A stretch of 42,830 bases of DNA from Hondaea fermentalgiana. Its lineage: Eukaryota > Sar > Bigyra > Thraustochytrida > Thraustochytriidae. Location of the stretch: contig NPFB01000086.1 in NCBI GenBank assembly GCA_014084085.1, positions 115,257-158,086 on the forward strand, read 5' to 3'. Position 1 is the stretch's first letter, and the number at the start of each line of letters is the position of its first letter. Made by a program: the position numbers and the translations under genes. The notes beneath the pieces were generated by a model. The model was given only the letters and a program-made list of their open reading frames with translations. It ran no database searches and was not told where the DNA came from. Shown one piece after another: positions 25,326 through 36,829 of the stretch.

Positions 25326-25965
25326 GCATGTAGCTCCTGCGCGCTCTCGGCAAGTCTGCGTCTCCCACTCTGCATCCCAGCCTGCCTCGGAATGCCTTTC
25401 AATGCGGGGCCCCCATTTTAGAGTCCGCGAGACCTGCCGCCCGTTTCCCCCGGCCACGCAGGCGCGGACGCGGGGGCTCCGCAGGGTGCTGCGCGGCCGG
25501 CTTTTTTGCCGCGCGGCCGCGCCTCCGCCGCCGCAGCTCGGCTCCTCGGCCGGCAGCGGCGGCTGCTCTCGCTCGCTCGCGCGCTTGCCATGCGCGGTGG
25601 TGGCTTCGACAACATCGGCACGGCCGGGCGGGATGTGTCTCGAAATGCCTCTCGCCATTCACGGCTTCTCTCGCCGAACAAATCGACTCCGCTCGGTGCG
25701 GCCGCTTGCTGGCACAAGCCGCGCCTCCATGACAGTGCAGCGCGCGGGTCGAAGCCGTGCACGCGCGAGAGGAGGTCTGGGCGGGAAAATTGGTGAAGCA
25801 AGCAAAGAAAGTCCCACGTCAGGCGGGCAGGTACATTCACAACATGAATGCACACGCAGGATGCACCGCGGCTTCACAGAAGGAAGCAGACGCAAGCTGG
25901 GGTTGCTGTTGCTGCAGGCTCTTTCTCCGCTTCTGGCCTCCATCGTGAGCTCTTTGTGCTGCATC

Positions 25966-25990
25966 GCATTGCATTGCATTGCATTGCATT
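25966..25990 (+). repeat. (GCATT)5 array
   Basis: Five perfect GCATT pentamers. Confidence 0.95.
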
Positions 25991-26120
25991 ACATGGCATC
26001 GAATCGTACGCGTCGTCGCGGCGTGGATTTGTCCTCGTCCTCGAGCGTACGTACGCCTACCTAGTTCCTCGAACCGTTGATTTTTGGAGAGCAGAATTAT
26101 CATGATGCCGTTTGTTCATT

Positions 26121-26160
26121 CGCTCGTTCGCTCGTTCGCTCGTTCGCTCGTTCGCTCGTT
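26121..26160 (+). repeat. (CGCTCGTT)5 array
   Basis: Five perfect copies of an octamer, 40 bases. Confidence 0.95.
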
Positions 26161-26380
26161 TGTTCTATTGGCCGTGAGCATCGCCTTCTCTCTGTCGACG
26201 GTGACTGCCTCTGGCTGCGCACCTGCGACTCGCTCTCTTGCGCGCGCGGGCCGAGCGAGTTTCGCAGTTCTGAGGAAAAAGGCTCGAGCAATCCGCAGCC
26301 GTCCGACCATCCATCCATCCTTTGATCTCCCGCGGTCTGTGCTGCTGCGCGACGGCGTAACAGACTCCTGGGTGCGATGA

Positions 26381-26383
<3 letters not shown>

Positions 26384-26423
<40 letters not shown>

Positions 26424-26430
26424 CTCTCTC
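26384..26430 (+). repeat. (CT)n microsatellite
   Basis: A CT tract of more than 20 units with one interruption. Confidence 0.9.
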
Positions 26431-28429
26431 CACGAAGACTGTCCGCACCGCCGCCACACTGCCACTTGCGAGGCGGCCTGGGCCTCGGACTGCCATGCTT
26501 GCTGGCTGGTGGTGCCACACTACAGGGGCCGCCAATTCGCCAGCCAGTGAACCAACTCCGTCGCGCCAATCGCACAGGACCACCGACCAGCCTCAGCTGC
26601 GGCATGCTGCATGATGCTGGTCGCATCGCACGCAGCATCGCAGCTGCTGAAGGCCGCGGCAGCGGAGCTTGCACAATTTCGCCGTAAACGTAACGTCATT
26701 CTTGCTTGCCCGCTAGCTTGCTTGCTCTCTACGAGTCTCTTAGAGCAAGCAGCATGCAGGCGCTATGGAGCGAACGGAGGAAGGCTCATGTCAGTCAAGC
26801 CATGGAAAGATGTTTGTATGAATGGATCAATGAACGAATGAATGAACGGACGCACTGCATCGTCTCGCCAACGGCGACACGCAGACTCGGTGACAGAGTT
26901 GCAGCGGGCTCGCTCGAAACGCACGCAATCGCTTGCGGAACGACATGCGAACTCAGCAGGGCAGCTGCAGCTGGTCGCAGCAGCACTCGCACATCGCAAG
27001 ATGGACGTCTTCGCAGCCCTGCCCCTGGCATGGCCGGCCGCCAGTCTCGGAGCCGAGGCACGTGCGCGTTGCGTTACCGTACTCGGTTGCCCCGGCTCTT
27101 CTCCAAGAGTCCAAAAAATTTTACGAAAAAAAATGCGCGATCGCTGTCGCCCGTCGTGTCTCGGCCTCGGCCCCATGAGAGCCGCAACCGCGGTCTGTCG
27201 CGCCGCTGCCGCCATTGATAGCACAGCGTCCATGCATGCCACCACGGCGCTCGCGAAGTCCGATTCGCGAGAAGACAAGCGCAGAGCAAGCGTACTCGGT
27301 CGCGCGAGCTGGCACCGCGCAGCTGTGGGTGTGTGCGGGCGCAGCTTTGCGGACGACCACCCAACGACCGTCCGTCGGTCTCGCCTCTTCTCGCCTCTCC
27401 TCTCGCGCCAGGCCTCACTCTCCGCTGCCACCCCTGCCCTGCGCTTTCGCGCGCTCGCGCCGGGCGCAGCGGCGGCAGGCCAGGCCGCGCAGGACGGAGG
27501 TCTTGCCGTCGCCGCGGTCGCAGGCGCTGTCGGAGCGGCCAGCGTCGGAGCTCGGGAGGTCCAACTAACAGTAAAAAAAGAGGAAGAAAGACACCGCGGA
27601 GTCAGGAGCTTTGAAACTTGCTTTCTTGCCGAAGCGCGGCACGCGCTGCGCACTCGCAGTTGGTTGGTCGCTTCGCATCGCTTCGCATCGGGATGGCCGC
27701 CATGCCAGGCCAGGCCATGCCACAGCCAGGCCAGGCCACAGGGATCCTCGCAGCGCGCGGACCCGGTCCGGCTCCGTGAACGCGCGGCGGGAGTGCGAGC
27801 GAGCGGGCGAGCGCGCGACTGCTCGAGCGGTTGATCGATCTTCACGCCAAAAAGCTCTCTCGCCCGCCGCCTCGCTCGCTGCCGCGAGCCTCGCAGTCGC
27901 AGTCGCAGTCGCGTGTCGCAGACGCCCGCCCGCCCGTTGGCCCTCCCTCGCGCGCTCCTTGCTGTGCGCTGGCGCGCGGCGCGGCTGCGGCTCGGCCGAG
28001 AGCTTGTCGCGCGGCCATGGATCGGTTGGGAGGGCGGCCTCGGACCGAGGGCCCAAACGAATGACTGTTTCTGCGCGCGCAGCTCGGCTTGGTTCGGCTC
28101 GGAGAGACGAATTGAGTCTCGGCAGGGAAGAAAGTAAGCTAGCTAGCTTTGCGGGATGAGCCAGAGAGTGAGGGGAGCAGGGAAGACAAATCTGGCTGGC
28201 CTATGCCTTGGCTGGCCTATGCCTGGCCTAGCCGAAAGAGCAAGTTCGTAACCAACCCAATCTATCTATCAATCTATCAATCAACCAACCACCCACCCCC
28301 CACCCCGATACCCCAAACTAGAGGCGACAACGGAAGCGCAAACGAAGCAAAACCCAAATCCGCGGACAAAGCGCGAGCTCAGCGAAACAACACCTTCCCA
28401 CGCCGGACCGACATAAGAAACGTAGAAAG

Positions 28430-31400
28430 ATGGCGGCACGAAGAGGGCTCGCGGCCTGGCTCGTGCTCGCCAGCGTCTTGGCCATCCTCTATGGAGCCAA
28501 CGGCGACGCAGAAAACGCGCTCCACCACGCGGGCATTCGAGGCGGGCTCGCAGACGCAGAGTCGGCAGCAGGCAACACCGAGCGGAAGCTCATCGGGCTC
28601 TTCGCAGACGAGGGAGCAACCAAGTACAATGTAAAGAAGAAACGTGATGTAAACTTAGCGCGCGCAGGAAACCAAGAGGTCCTCCTCCTCATTGACGAAA
28701 AGGGGGCGCCCCAGGCGCGCTCTTACGCCGGCAACGACTGGGAACTCCTTCAAGCTAAGGAGGTGTCCTGCTCGTCGAACAAGTGCACAGTTTCCGTCTC
28801 GGACCAAGCGAAACAGCTTGGCTCCGTCGCACTCCTCTCCTTTCAGGTGACCGGAGACTCATCGAGTATCAAAGAGAATGCGCGCTTCTTGCTGCAGTCC
28901 ACCTTTGGTCCGACGCGCTCCGAGCTCAATGCCATGGGCAGCTCCGGCTCGCGCTTCAAATCATGGATCGAAGACCAGGCTGCGCTCGAACCCACGCTGC
29001 ATCGCGCATACTACCGTGAGCGCATGAACCAGCCCATTTCCATTGCAGGGAACGTGGGCCGTCCCCGTCAGCCTTGCGAGGCCATGTCGCGCTGGCACAA
29101 GTACGCTCTATCCTCCGAAGACGTGGGCAAGATCCTCACAAAGGTCGATCGCGATGGCTTTTACGAGCTCCGCGTCGACGACATTGTGCGGCACCACGAG
29201 ACCAAGCTTGCCACCTGGAAGGCAGGCACTGCTGTGGCCTCTTGGCCCATTTGCTCCGTTGGCGACTCTGAGGGCGGAGTCATCAAGTTCGGCGTGAACT
29301 GCAACGAGAAACTAAACAACCCGATCATCAAGTTCCTCGAAGAACCCGAGCCTTTTCGCATCGTGCATGTGAGCGACAACGCCATGAGCTCCCTCACGCC
29401 GAGCGTTAGCGACGTTAAGATTCTCACGGATGTCCCGTCGGACTGCTCACTCCCCGTTGGCGGCACTGTCTTTGCCATCACTACGAGCGGCGACGTCTAC
29501 AAGCACACCGCTCGGCTCGTGACTGTGGACAACCCCATCGAAGCCCCTGCAAGCGGCATGCTGCTCGAGTCTACGTGCCCCAACGTGCCACGCACCTTTT
29601 TGAACGTCGACTCGTGCATCACGAGCTCGAGCGCCTGCGTGCCGACACGTTTCACGGACGCCTACTTTGAACTTAGCGAGGAATCCCTGCGCAAGTTCTA
29701 CAGGCTGGGCAACAAATATGTCTATTACGTTGACGGCTTGACCGTGGACGCAGCCAAGACGCCCTGCTCGGCGATCTCGCGCTGGACCTTTTCGAAGGGA
29801 AGCTGTGGCGCCGCCGCAACCTACCTGGACAACAGGACCAAGGAGTCCCTCATTCCTCTGCTCGAGGCCAGTTTCGAGAACGATGGCAACCCGCACGTGC
29901 GCGACATTCCGCGCATTCGGGGCAAGTGTAACAAGGGCCTGGCCAAGGCAGCCAAGGTTGATGTCAAGTACAAGTCCAAGACCTACTGCTTTGAGCATGT
30001 GCATCCTGAGCTGTACAACGTCTACGACTTTTCGTACTGGAGCATCTTGGGAGCGCATCCTGGTAATGCCATTGCACTGGAGAACGGACGTGCCAACCCG
30101 ATCAAGAAGATTGCTCAATCTGGCGAGACCAAACTTTCGTTTCCCTCGTGGCACCCGTACAGCCGCTGGAAGAAGTACTCGAAGGGATTTTCGTTGCTTG
30201 GCCGTCTTGACGACACGGTCAACTTTCGTGAGCTGCCGTCGACCGTGCAAAGTGTAGAACTCGGCAAGGAATTCGGCGCCGACGTGCCGGTGGGCGATCC
30301 CAACTCGGTCGAGTCCATCGCCATGTCGTGCGGTTCGCCCGGCGAGGTAGCCTCGAACCCGCTCAAGGGTTCGCGATTCGGCGTGCAGATTCTCAATGAG
30401 GAGGACGCTGACCCGGAGCCTGGTCGCTTCGACGAGCCGGTTCCCAAGGAACTCGTGCAAAGCGCGGTCTGGACCAACGTCGCATTGACAGCGCCGGATC
30501 AGCTCCGCCAGCGTGTGGCTTGGGCTCTCTCGCAAATTTATGTTGTGTCGGCCACCATGACGATGGGCACTGCGGCCACGGAAATGTACCTCGCCTTTTA
30601 CGACATTTTTGTTCGCCAGGCATTTGGCAACTTTCACGACTTGCTTCGTGAGATCAGCTACAGCCCTCTCATGGCCACGATGCTTTCCTTTGTCGGATCC
30701 AAGTCTACCCCGTACACGCTGGAGCGCTACCGCCGGTACGAGTATCCTGATGAGAACTACGCACGCGAAGTGATGCAGCTCTTTAGCATCGGTCTCGTCA
30801 AGCTCAACCCAGACGGAACCCCTGTACTCGACAGTGATGGAGAACCGGTCCCCACGTATGACAACGATGAGATCATGGAGTTTGCGCGTGCATGGACTGG
30901 TTTCGACCTTCAAGTTGCACGTGGCAATACGGAGAACTTCAACGAGGGCAACGGAAACTACATTGACCCCATGAAGCTGATCGGCGAGTACCGTGACCCT
31001 TTTCCTAAGCTTGGCCTTGACGGTGCCTACGTTGGTGATGGGTATCCGCTTTGCTCAAACCTGCCGACTAGTGCTTTTCTGAGTGAAGGCGCCGAGTACC
31101 GCTTCATTGGTGCCTACCCATTGCCGGAACTTCAGGATGAGCCAACGCAAAATGAGGTTGGCGAGGAGGCTCTGCGCGTCGAGCTCGACCCGGAGACGTC
31201 GGAACTCTTTGATGTTTTATGCAATGGACCGAATACCAAGACCACGGACTTGGCCAAGTGTACTTTCAAGCCGCAGGTGCGTCTTGATAAGGCTCTTGCT
31301 TGCAAGGGCAAGGAATGCAAGGTGGATGATGTTCGCATTGTCATGCTGCCTCAGTCCGCGAGACGGTGTCCCGATGGCCAGAAGCTCGAAACCTACCACA

Positions 31401-34400
31401 ACAAGGCCACCAAGGGCGACCTCTGCCGGGACACGTACAACAAGAAGACGTGGACATGCCCGACGGGCTGCTCGGTCGGTACTGACTCGTACAAAAAGTA
31501 CATGTGCGTCAACTCGACTGTGCCTACGCAAGCGTGTCGCATCTACCCCGAAGAACACAAAGGTATCTTTTACGAGTACGTGCGGCCCGCGTGCACACAA
31601 TTGAGCTTTTTCAATGATGGAAAGCGTATCTCGGCGCACAACCTGCGGGGCGCCATGTGTGCCGACCCGAAGAGCATTGCAGCTGCACCAGCCTGCTGCA
31701 AAGTGGGCGATCGCAAGGCAGCTGCAACGCAGCGCTGCGAGTACGGTGCTGAGCGCGTCTCGTATGCCACGGCAAAGAAACGTTGCGCCACGCAGTGGTC
31801 CCCTGCTCAGGAAACGTGCAACTTCAAAAAGGTCGGCACCAAGTGCCCCACGGTCGCGGACTACATTTGGTCCGACGCAGCGTGCCCCCTCCAGGTGAAG
31901 ATTAGCGACTCGGGCAAGATTGCCATTGTGCACGATGTTGCCGCCAATGCCGCTCACAAGAACATCAATAAGTACCGCAAGTCTCGTCTGGACCCTGACA
32001 CGCAAAACTGGTTCCGCGCGGTTTGGACAAAGCCATTCTTCCCGAACTGTCCCTCGGCGTGCACTCGCGTCGAAGCGTCTTCGGAGGAGACTGAAGCAGG
32101 CTGCCTGTGCCCTACCGAGGTCAAGACGTCGGCAGTTTTTTCGTCAATGCCCACGCGCGAGGAAGTGATTGAAAACCTTCGCATCGGCAGTGGGGCCCCG
32201 CAGCTCCTTTCGGACGACTTCAAGGAGGGTGAAACAAAGAACGGTGTCACGGCATGGCACAAGAAGAGTGGCAAGGCGTTTAGCGACGAGACGGTATTTG
32301 AGGTCGAGGTAGTGAGCGGTACGACCCGGTACTTTGTCAACATGGAGTCCATTGTGCACATTCCGGGTACCTCGGCGAGCTTTCGCAACCCGCCGACCTT
32401 TCACGATGTGGCGGAGATCAAGACTCGCGACGCCATGCATGAGACCGAGGCAGTCATCGAGCAGTACGTGACGCACCCGAACGCTGCTCCTTTCATTGCC
32501 CGCCAGCTGATTCAGCACTTGGTGACCTCGAACCCGTCGCCGCGGTACGTTGGCGCCGTCGCTGACGCCTTCCGCAGCGGCAAATACGACGGTGTGGGTA
32601 CGGGCAAGTTTGGCGACATGAAGGCGACCGTGGCGGCCGTTTTGCTGGACCGCGAGGCGCGCTCGTCTGTTATCGACGCCGACCCAACATACGGTCAACA
32701 TCGTGAGTCGCTGACCAAGGTGATTCACTTTATGCGGTCGATGGAAATTAAGCCAAAGCGGGCCTTGGTCGTGCTGCAGGAGCTCTTGTTGGCGACAGGC
32801 ATGGAACCCCACGACGCCCCGACCGTGTTCTCGTTTTACCAGCCGGGCTACTCGCCGAGTGGCGTGCTTCGCAATGCGTCGCTTGTAGCACCGCAAGCCC
32901 AGGTATTGAGTCCTCCGCTGGTGATGCGGTTCTTGAACTCGCTCTATTCCCTGGTGACGCGCGGGCTTACCGACTGTTCTGATGGTATTGGTTTGCCCCC
33001 TGACAGCTCAAATGGGTGCTCGGCGCATGCAACGCTCGAGTTCACGCCGACGGACAAGAGCAAGGCGGGCGCTGCAGCTGTGGTGGACGAGATGGACAAT
33101 TTGCTCACGGGTGGTCGCCTCGGCGCCCAAGAGCGCGCTATCATCGAGGAGGAGTACACGGTGCAGCGAAAGAATGGTCTCGATCGCGGTGTTCGTTTTG
33201 CGCAGCAGCTCTTTCTGGGCACGCCACAGTTCCACACGCTGGGCCGCACCACGTACGCCTCGAAGCAGCGCGTGGTGACCAAGCTTCCTTCTGGAGACAA
33301 TGGTTCCAAGCCGTACAAAGCTGTGGTCTTTGTGGACCTGAGCGGCGGTGCAGACTCTTACAACTTTTTGGTGCCGCTTTCGGGCTGCGCGAACGTGGAC
33401 CTCTATGATCAGTATGCACGTATTCGCGGAAGCCTGCTTGCGCACTCGAAGTCGTCGCTGTTGGAGATTAGCGCCAATAGCCCCCAGGCGTGCAGCAAGT
33501 TCGGTCTGCACCCGTCGATGACGGCTCTTCGCTCGCTATACAATGCTGGCGATGTGAACTTTTTGGCCAACACGGGTGTTTTGGTAGAGCCGCTCCACAC
33601 CAAGGGTAACGGCAAGCGTCCGCGTGGTCTGTACTCGCACAACACCCAGGAGCGTTCGGTGCAGACGAGCTTGCCTCAGTACACGGATGGAACGGGCGTT
33701 TTGGGGCGCATGATGGACGAGCTTACCGTGGCGGGCTACAACACGAACGCGGCCTCGATTTCCGGCAATGTCAACGTTCTCGAGGGCACGTACGGCGTGT
33801 CGCCTCGACCTGACATTATCAACGAGCGCGGCGGCGTCTCCAAGCTAGCCTCGAGCAGCCCAAAGTCATCGCGTCTGCACCCTGCGCTGCAGCAGCTTAA
33901 CCGCGCCAACACGAATCTTTTTGCGGAGGCGTGGGCGGAGACCTTTGAGTACGTAATGAACCGTACCGAGGAGCTCGACGAGGCTTTGGGAGGCGGATCT
34001 TTGTCGCAGTCGTTCCCGAACAGTGGGCTTTCGAAGCAGTTTGCTCAGGTTGCGCGCCTCATCAAGGCGGGTAAGAAGCTTGGAGTGAACCGGGGCGCCT
34101 TTTACACCAAGATTGGCAGCTTTGACACACATAGCAATGCCAAGACGAGGATGGAAAAGCATGTGGAGAATATTGACACGGCGGTGGAGGTCTTTGCCAA
34201 GGAGATGAAGGCGCAGGGCATGTGGGACCAGGTGGTGATTGTCTTTACTTCCGAGTTCGGGCGTACGCTCACGAGCAACGGTGCAGGTACGGACCACGGC
34301 TGGGGCGGCAACTACTTCATGGCCGGTGGAGGTCTTAAGAGCGGCAAGATCCTCGGCGAGTACCCTTACGATCTCACTGCTAAGCCTATTAATCAGGGTC

Positions 34401-34555
34401 GCGGCCGCATGATGCCCACGACAGGCTGGGACTCGGTCTGGAACGCCGTGGCGCAGTGGATGGGCGTCACCGGCAATGCCAACCTGAACAAGGTGCTGCC
34501 GAACCGCGAAAACTTTGGCGATTCGCTTTTTGAGGCCAAGGACGTCTTTAAGTGA
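28430..34555 (+). CDS. Secreted DUF1800-DUF1501 fusion protein
   Basis: Single-exon gene of 2041 residues. Residues 1 to about 25 form a signal peptide (MAARRGLAAWLVLASVLA, Ala/Gly cleavage region), so the protein enters the secretory pathway. DUF1800 begins at about 148 (ARFLLQSTFGPT), continues with NYAREVMQLFSIGL near 775 and FARAWTGF near 818, and resumes after a Cys-rich insert (about 930-1200) with APFIARQLIQHLV near 1350 and FSFYQPGYSPSG near 1465. DUF1501, a member of the alkaline-phosphatase/sulfatase superfamily, spans about 1630-2030 and keeps its probable metal motifs: LSGGADSYN (~1637), FDTH (~1898), TSEFGRT (~1940) and TDHGWGG (~1955). In bacteria these domains are commonly neighbouring genes; here they are one polypeptide. 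It is probably an extracellular or cell-surface hydrolase; the substrate is unknown. The start context AAAGATGG is good. Confidence 0.9.
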   Translation: MAARRGLAAWLVLASVLAILYGANGDAENALHHAGIRGGLADAESAAGNTERKLIGLFADEGATKYNVKKKRDVNLARAGNQEVLLLIDEKGAPQARSYAGNDWELLQAKEVSCSSNKCTVSVSDQAKQLGSVALLSFQVTGDSSSIKENARFLLQSTFGPTRSELNAMGSSGSRFKSWIEDQAALEPTLHRAYYRERMNQPISIAGNVGRPRQPCEAMSRWHKYALSSEDVGKILTKVDRDGFYELRVDDIVRHHETKLATWKAGTAVASWPICSVGDSEGGVIKFGVNCNEKLNNPIIKFLEEPEPFRIVHVSDNAMSSLTPSVSDVKILTDVPSDCSLPVGGTVFAITTSGDVYKHTARLVTVDNPIEAPASGMLLESTCPNVPRTFLNVDSCITSSSACVPTRFTDAYFELSEESLRKFYRLGNKYVYYVDGLTVDAAKTPCSAISRWTFSKGSCGAAATYLDNRTKESLIPLLEASFENDGNPHVRDIPRIRGKCNKGLAKAAKVDVKYKSKTYCFEHVHPELYNVYDFSYWSILGAHPGNAIALENGRANPIKKIAQSGETKLSFPSWHPYSRWKKYSKGFSLLGRLDDTVNFRELPSTVQSVELGKEFGADVPVGDPNSVESIAMSCGSPGEVASNPLKGSRFGVQILNEEDADPEPGRFDEPVPKELVQSAVWTNVALTAPDQLRQRVAWALSQIYVVSATMTMGTAATEMYLAFYDIFVRQAFGNFHDLLREISYSPLMATMLSFVGSKSTPYTLERYRRYEYPDENYAREVMQLFSIGLVKLNPDGTPVLDSDGEPVPTYDNDEIMEFARAWTGFDLQVARGNTENFNEGNGNYIDPMKLIGEYRDPFPKLGLDGAYVGDGYPLCSNLPTSAFLSEGAEYRFIGAYPLPELQDEPTQNEVGEEALRVELDPETSELFDVLCNGPNTKTTDLAKCTFKPQVRLDKALACKGKECKVDDVRIVMLPQSARRCPDGQKLETYHNKATKGDLCRDTYNKKTWTCPTGCSVGTDSYKKYMCVNSTVPTQACRIYPEEHKGIFYEYVRPACTQLSFFNDGKRISAHNLRGAMCADPKSIAAAPACCKVGDRKAAATQRCEYGAERVSYATAKKRCATQWSPAQETCNFKKVGTKCPTVADYIWSDAACPLQVKISDSGKIAIVHDVAANAAHKNINKYRKSRLDPDTQNWFRAVWTKPFFPNCPSACTRVEASSEETEAGCLCPTEVKTSAVFSSMPTREEVIENLRIGSGAPQLLSDDFKEGETKNGVTAWHKKSGKAFSDETVFEVEVVSGTTRYFVNMESIVHIPGTSASFRNPPTFHDVAEIKTRDAMHETEAVIEQYVTHPNAAPFIARQLIQHLVTSNPSPRYVGAVADAFRSGKYDGVGTGKFGDMKATVAAVLLDREARSSVIDADPTYGQHRESLTKVIHFMRSMEIKPKRALVVLQELLLATGMEPHDAPTVFSFYQPGYSPSGVLRNASLVAPQAQVLSPPLVMRFLNSLYSLVTRGLTDCSDGIGLPPDSSNGCSAHATLEFTPTDKSKAGAAAVVDEMDNLLTGGRLGAQERAIIEEEYTVQRKNGLDRGVRFAQQLFLGTPQFHTLGRTTYASKQRVVTKLPSGDNGSKPYKAVVFVDLSGGADSYNFLVPLSGCANVDLYDQYARIRGSLLAHSKSSLLEISANSPQACSKFGLHPSMTALRSLYNAGDVNFLANTGVLVEPLHTKGNGKRPRGLYSHNTQERSVQTSLPQYTDGTGVLGRMMDELTVAGYNTNAASISGNVNVLEGTYGVSPRPDIINERGGVSKLASSSPKSSRLHPALQQLNRANTNLFAEAWAETFEYVMNRTEELDEALGGGSLSQSFPNSGLSKQFAQVARLIKAGKKLGVNRGAFYTKIGSFDTHSNAKTRMEKHVENIDTAVEVFAKEMKAQGMWDQVVIVFTSEFGRTLTSNGAGTDHGWGGNYFMAGGGLKSGKILGEYPYDLTAKPINQGRGRMMPTTGWDSVWNAVAQWMGVTGNANLNKVLPNRENFGDSLFEAKDVFK

Positions 34556-35433
34556 GTGAGCGCTGTCTGCTCCATCTAGCAGCAGCAATTGTGTATAGGC
34601 TAGCCAACATCATTAGCATTTTCGATTTATGGTATTTTCCCTTGTTGCGCGGATCGCTCGCAAGCCACGTACGACTCCGTGTACGCGGGTGGGGTGGTAT
34701 CTTTGATCGGCCCCGCGCCCGCGACTTCTCCGGTGGCCAGCTTTCTCCTTCCGGCCAGCCTCGTCAGCGCCCCACGCGGAGGGTGCTGCTGCTGCCGCGG
34801 GGAGCGGCTCGGCTGCGGCGGCAGGCTTTCGCCGGAGTCGGAGGATGCGAAAAGCACTGCAACCGTTGGCGCAGAAGTCGCTCGGCTTCGAGGCGGTGCC
34901 GGTCGGCCGTGACCAGCAGATCGACGGACGCTCGTCTGCTCGACGTTTTTGAGATGGAGCACGAAGCAACGAGTCGCGACGGAATGGAATGGTATGGAGT
35001 CGAACGGAATCGAACCGGGTGGGATGGAAGCCGCGCACGAGTTCCGAGCTCGCATGGTCTTCGAGTGAGCGCGAGGGAGCGAGTTGGCAGACCCGCACTC
35101 CGACCTGCAGCAGTTGCAACCGGCAGCGGCTGCTGCTGCTGGCATGGCTCGCGATCTTCCCGCAGAGAAGAGCTGCAGCACGCACAAGTGCTGGTCGTTT
35201 TCCGAGTCGCCTGGCTCGCTTGCTGGCCGCGACTGGCTCGCGACTGCCGGCTGGGACGCTCGAAGCGCGCGCGTTCATGTATCCGCATCATGTCATCTGT
35301 GCAGGCCTTACCAAAAGCCGCGACATGGATGCACATTCTGCGACCTCTCCGGCCTGCACGTTGATTCACGCGCCGTGTCTATACACACACAAAGCGTCTT
35401 GCCGAAAAAAAAGGAAACGGAAGGCATGGCTTC

Positions 35434-35482
35434 AAATGAAATGAAATGAAATGAAATGACATGAAATGACATGACATGACAT
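35434..35482 (+). repeat. GAAAT/GACAT pentamer array
   Basis: About ten pentamers, first GAAAT and then mixed with GACAT; looser GGAAT-like units continue to about 35530 and also occur near 34980-35030. Confidence 0.9.
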
Positions 35483-36527
35483 TGCATAAAATGACATGGA
35501 TTGTGAATGGAATTGGAATGGAACGGAATAGAGATTGAGCGGGTTTGCGTTTGCTTGTTTGCTTGCCCACCCCGGCCGTATCGCCACGTCGCTTCGTCGA
35601 GTTTGAGCGCCTTGAGTCTCGCGATCTATTGATCGAGCGTGGCGAGCGAGGCCTCGACGCTGGTCCTCCTCTCGCACCTAGGACCGACTAGCTCGTACGA
35701 GCGCAACATGTTTCCTTCCTCTGGGTGGCCGTGACCGAGTGCAGCTGCAGCTGTCAGCGCGAGCGAGTGTATACGCTGTGGCCTGGTCACTTACCCCGCG
35801 TCGGCACGTGCCTTTGTCGCGTGCGCGAGAACGCTTATCGCGTGCGTGCGTGCGTTCGTTATGTTATCCGTCAAATGACGCGAGCCCGGCCAGTGGCAGT
35901 CGCTGCCGCGCCGGCATGGTTGCGACCATAGGGCGAGGTTTTCTTCACGACAGGACCACAAACGGTGACGGACGATCTCCGTGGCTACTAATGTACTAAC
36001 CACCGGCTGCGGCGATCAATCATACACACGCCACCCCGCCAGCCATGGCCACTGCCAGTAATGCGAAAAAACAACCGCGGTCTGCGCTATCTCCCGACCA
36101 CAAAAGGACGCGCGCCCGCCAGGCCTCGCCGCGGCGGCCGGGAGCCCTGCGGTCGCCCCGACGCGCGCCCGGGCGGCGCGAGGGGGCCCTGCCCCGGCCG
36201 CCTGCCGCGGAAAGATCGGGCCGAGGTCGCTCGGCGGGAAGGTGGACTCGAAGCAGCAGCAGAACACAAGGTCGACGACGTAGCTAGGAAGGTCGAAGAA
36301 GAATCCGAAGATCAGTTTTTAGAGTGGAGGACGGCCAGGTAGTAGATCTTGAGAGGGAGGGAAAGCGAAGGAGCCGGGAAGCGAGGAGGAGCGGCAGCTG
36401 GGCTCGCGGGCGCGCGCAGGTGCACGCGGCTCTTTTGCGGTTCCTGCTGGTCTGCTCTGGCGTGGAGCCTGGCTAGTTCGTCCGAAGCGGGTGCTCGCTC
36501 GGCCGGTCGCGCTGGCCTGGGCTTGGC

Positions 36528-36567
36528 TTGGCTGGGCTTGGCCAAGTTTGGCTGGGCTTGGCCAAGT
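36528..36567 (+). repeat. 20-bp tandem duplication
   Basis: Two perfect copies of TTGGCTGGGCTTGGCCAAGT. Each contains the palindrome CTTGGCCAAG. Confidence 0.9.
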
Positions 36568-36829
36568 TGCATTGGCTCGAACATGGCCGGCCCAAAAGCC
36601 GCCCGCCCGGCCGAGCCCAGCGCGCACTGAGGGACCCACACCCCGCGCGGCCGCCCGGGTAGGCCGCGGCGGGGCTACCTTCCCACAGCGGTGGATGCTG
36701 CGGGAGGGGTTAATAAAGGAGAGAAGAGGGCTGTGGGACACTCGTGCGGGAGAAACCAGGAGGAGGTGCGGGGGCGGCTCGGCCTGCCAGCCATCTGAAC
36801 CCGGGAAAGCGGATGCCCCACAGAGAATG

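Larger units (their letters stand above)
24718..28429. other. Large intergenic region without a supported gene
   Basis: About 3.7 kb between divergent genes. It holds several repeat arrays (GCATT pentamer, CGCTCGTT octamer, long CT tract), a pair of ~30-bp diverged repeats and a GC-rich part (26800-28100) with ORFs up to 360 codons on both strands. These ORFs overlap each other, are Ala/Arg/Ser-rich and show no domain, so I treat them as chance. No tRNA or other RNA gene was recognised. Confidence 0.5.

Noticed and set aside
26763..27845. Long overlapping ORFs on both strands (330 and 360 codons)
   Set aside because: Low-complexity composition in CpG-rich sequence, mutually overlapping, no recognisable family, no clear start context.
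29447..30913. 488-codon open frame opposite the DUF1800-DUF1501 gene
   Set aside because: A shadow of the sense gene caused by strong codon bias; no independent motif.
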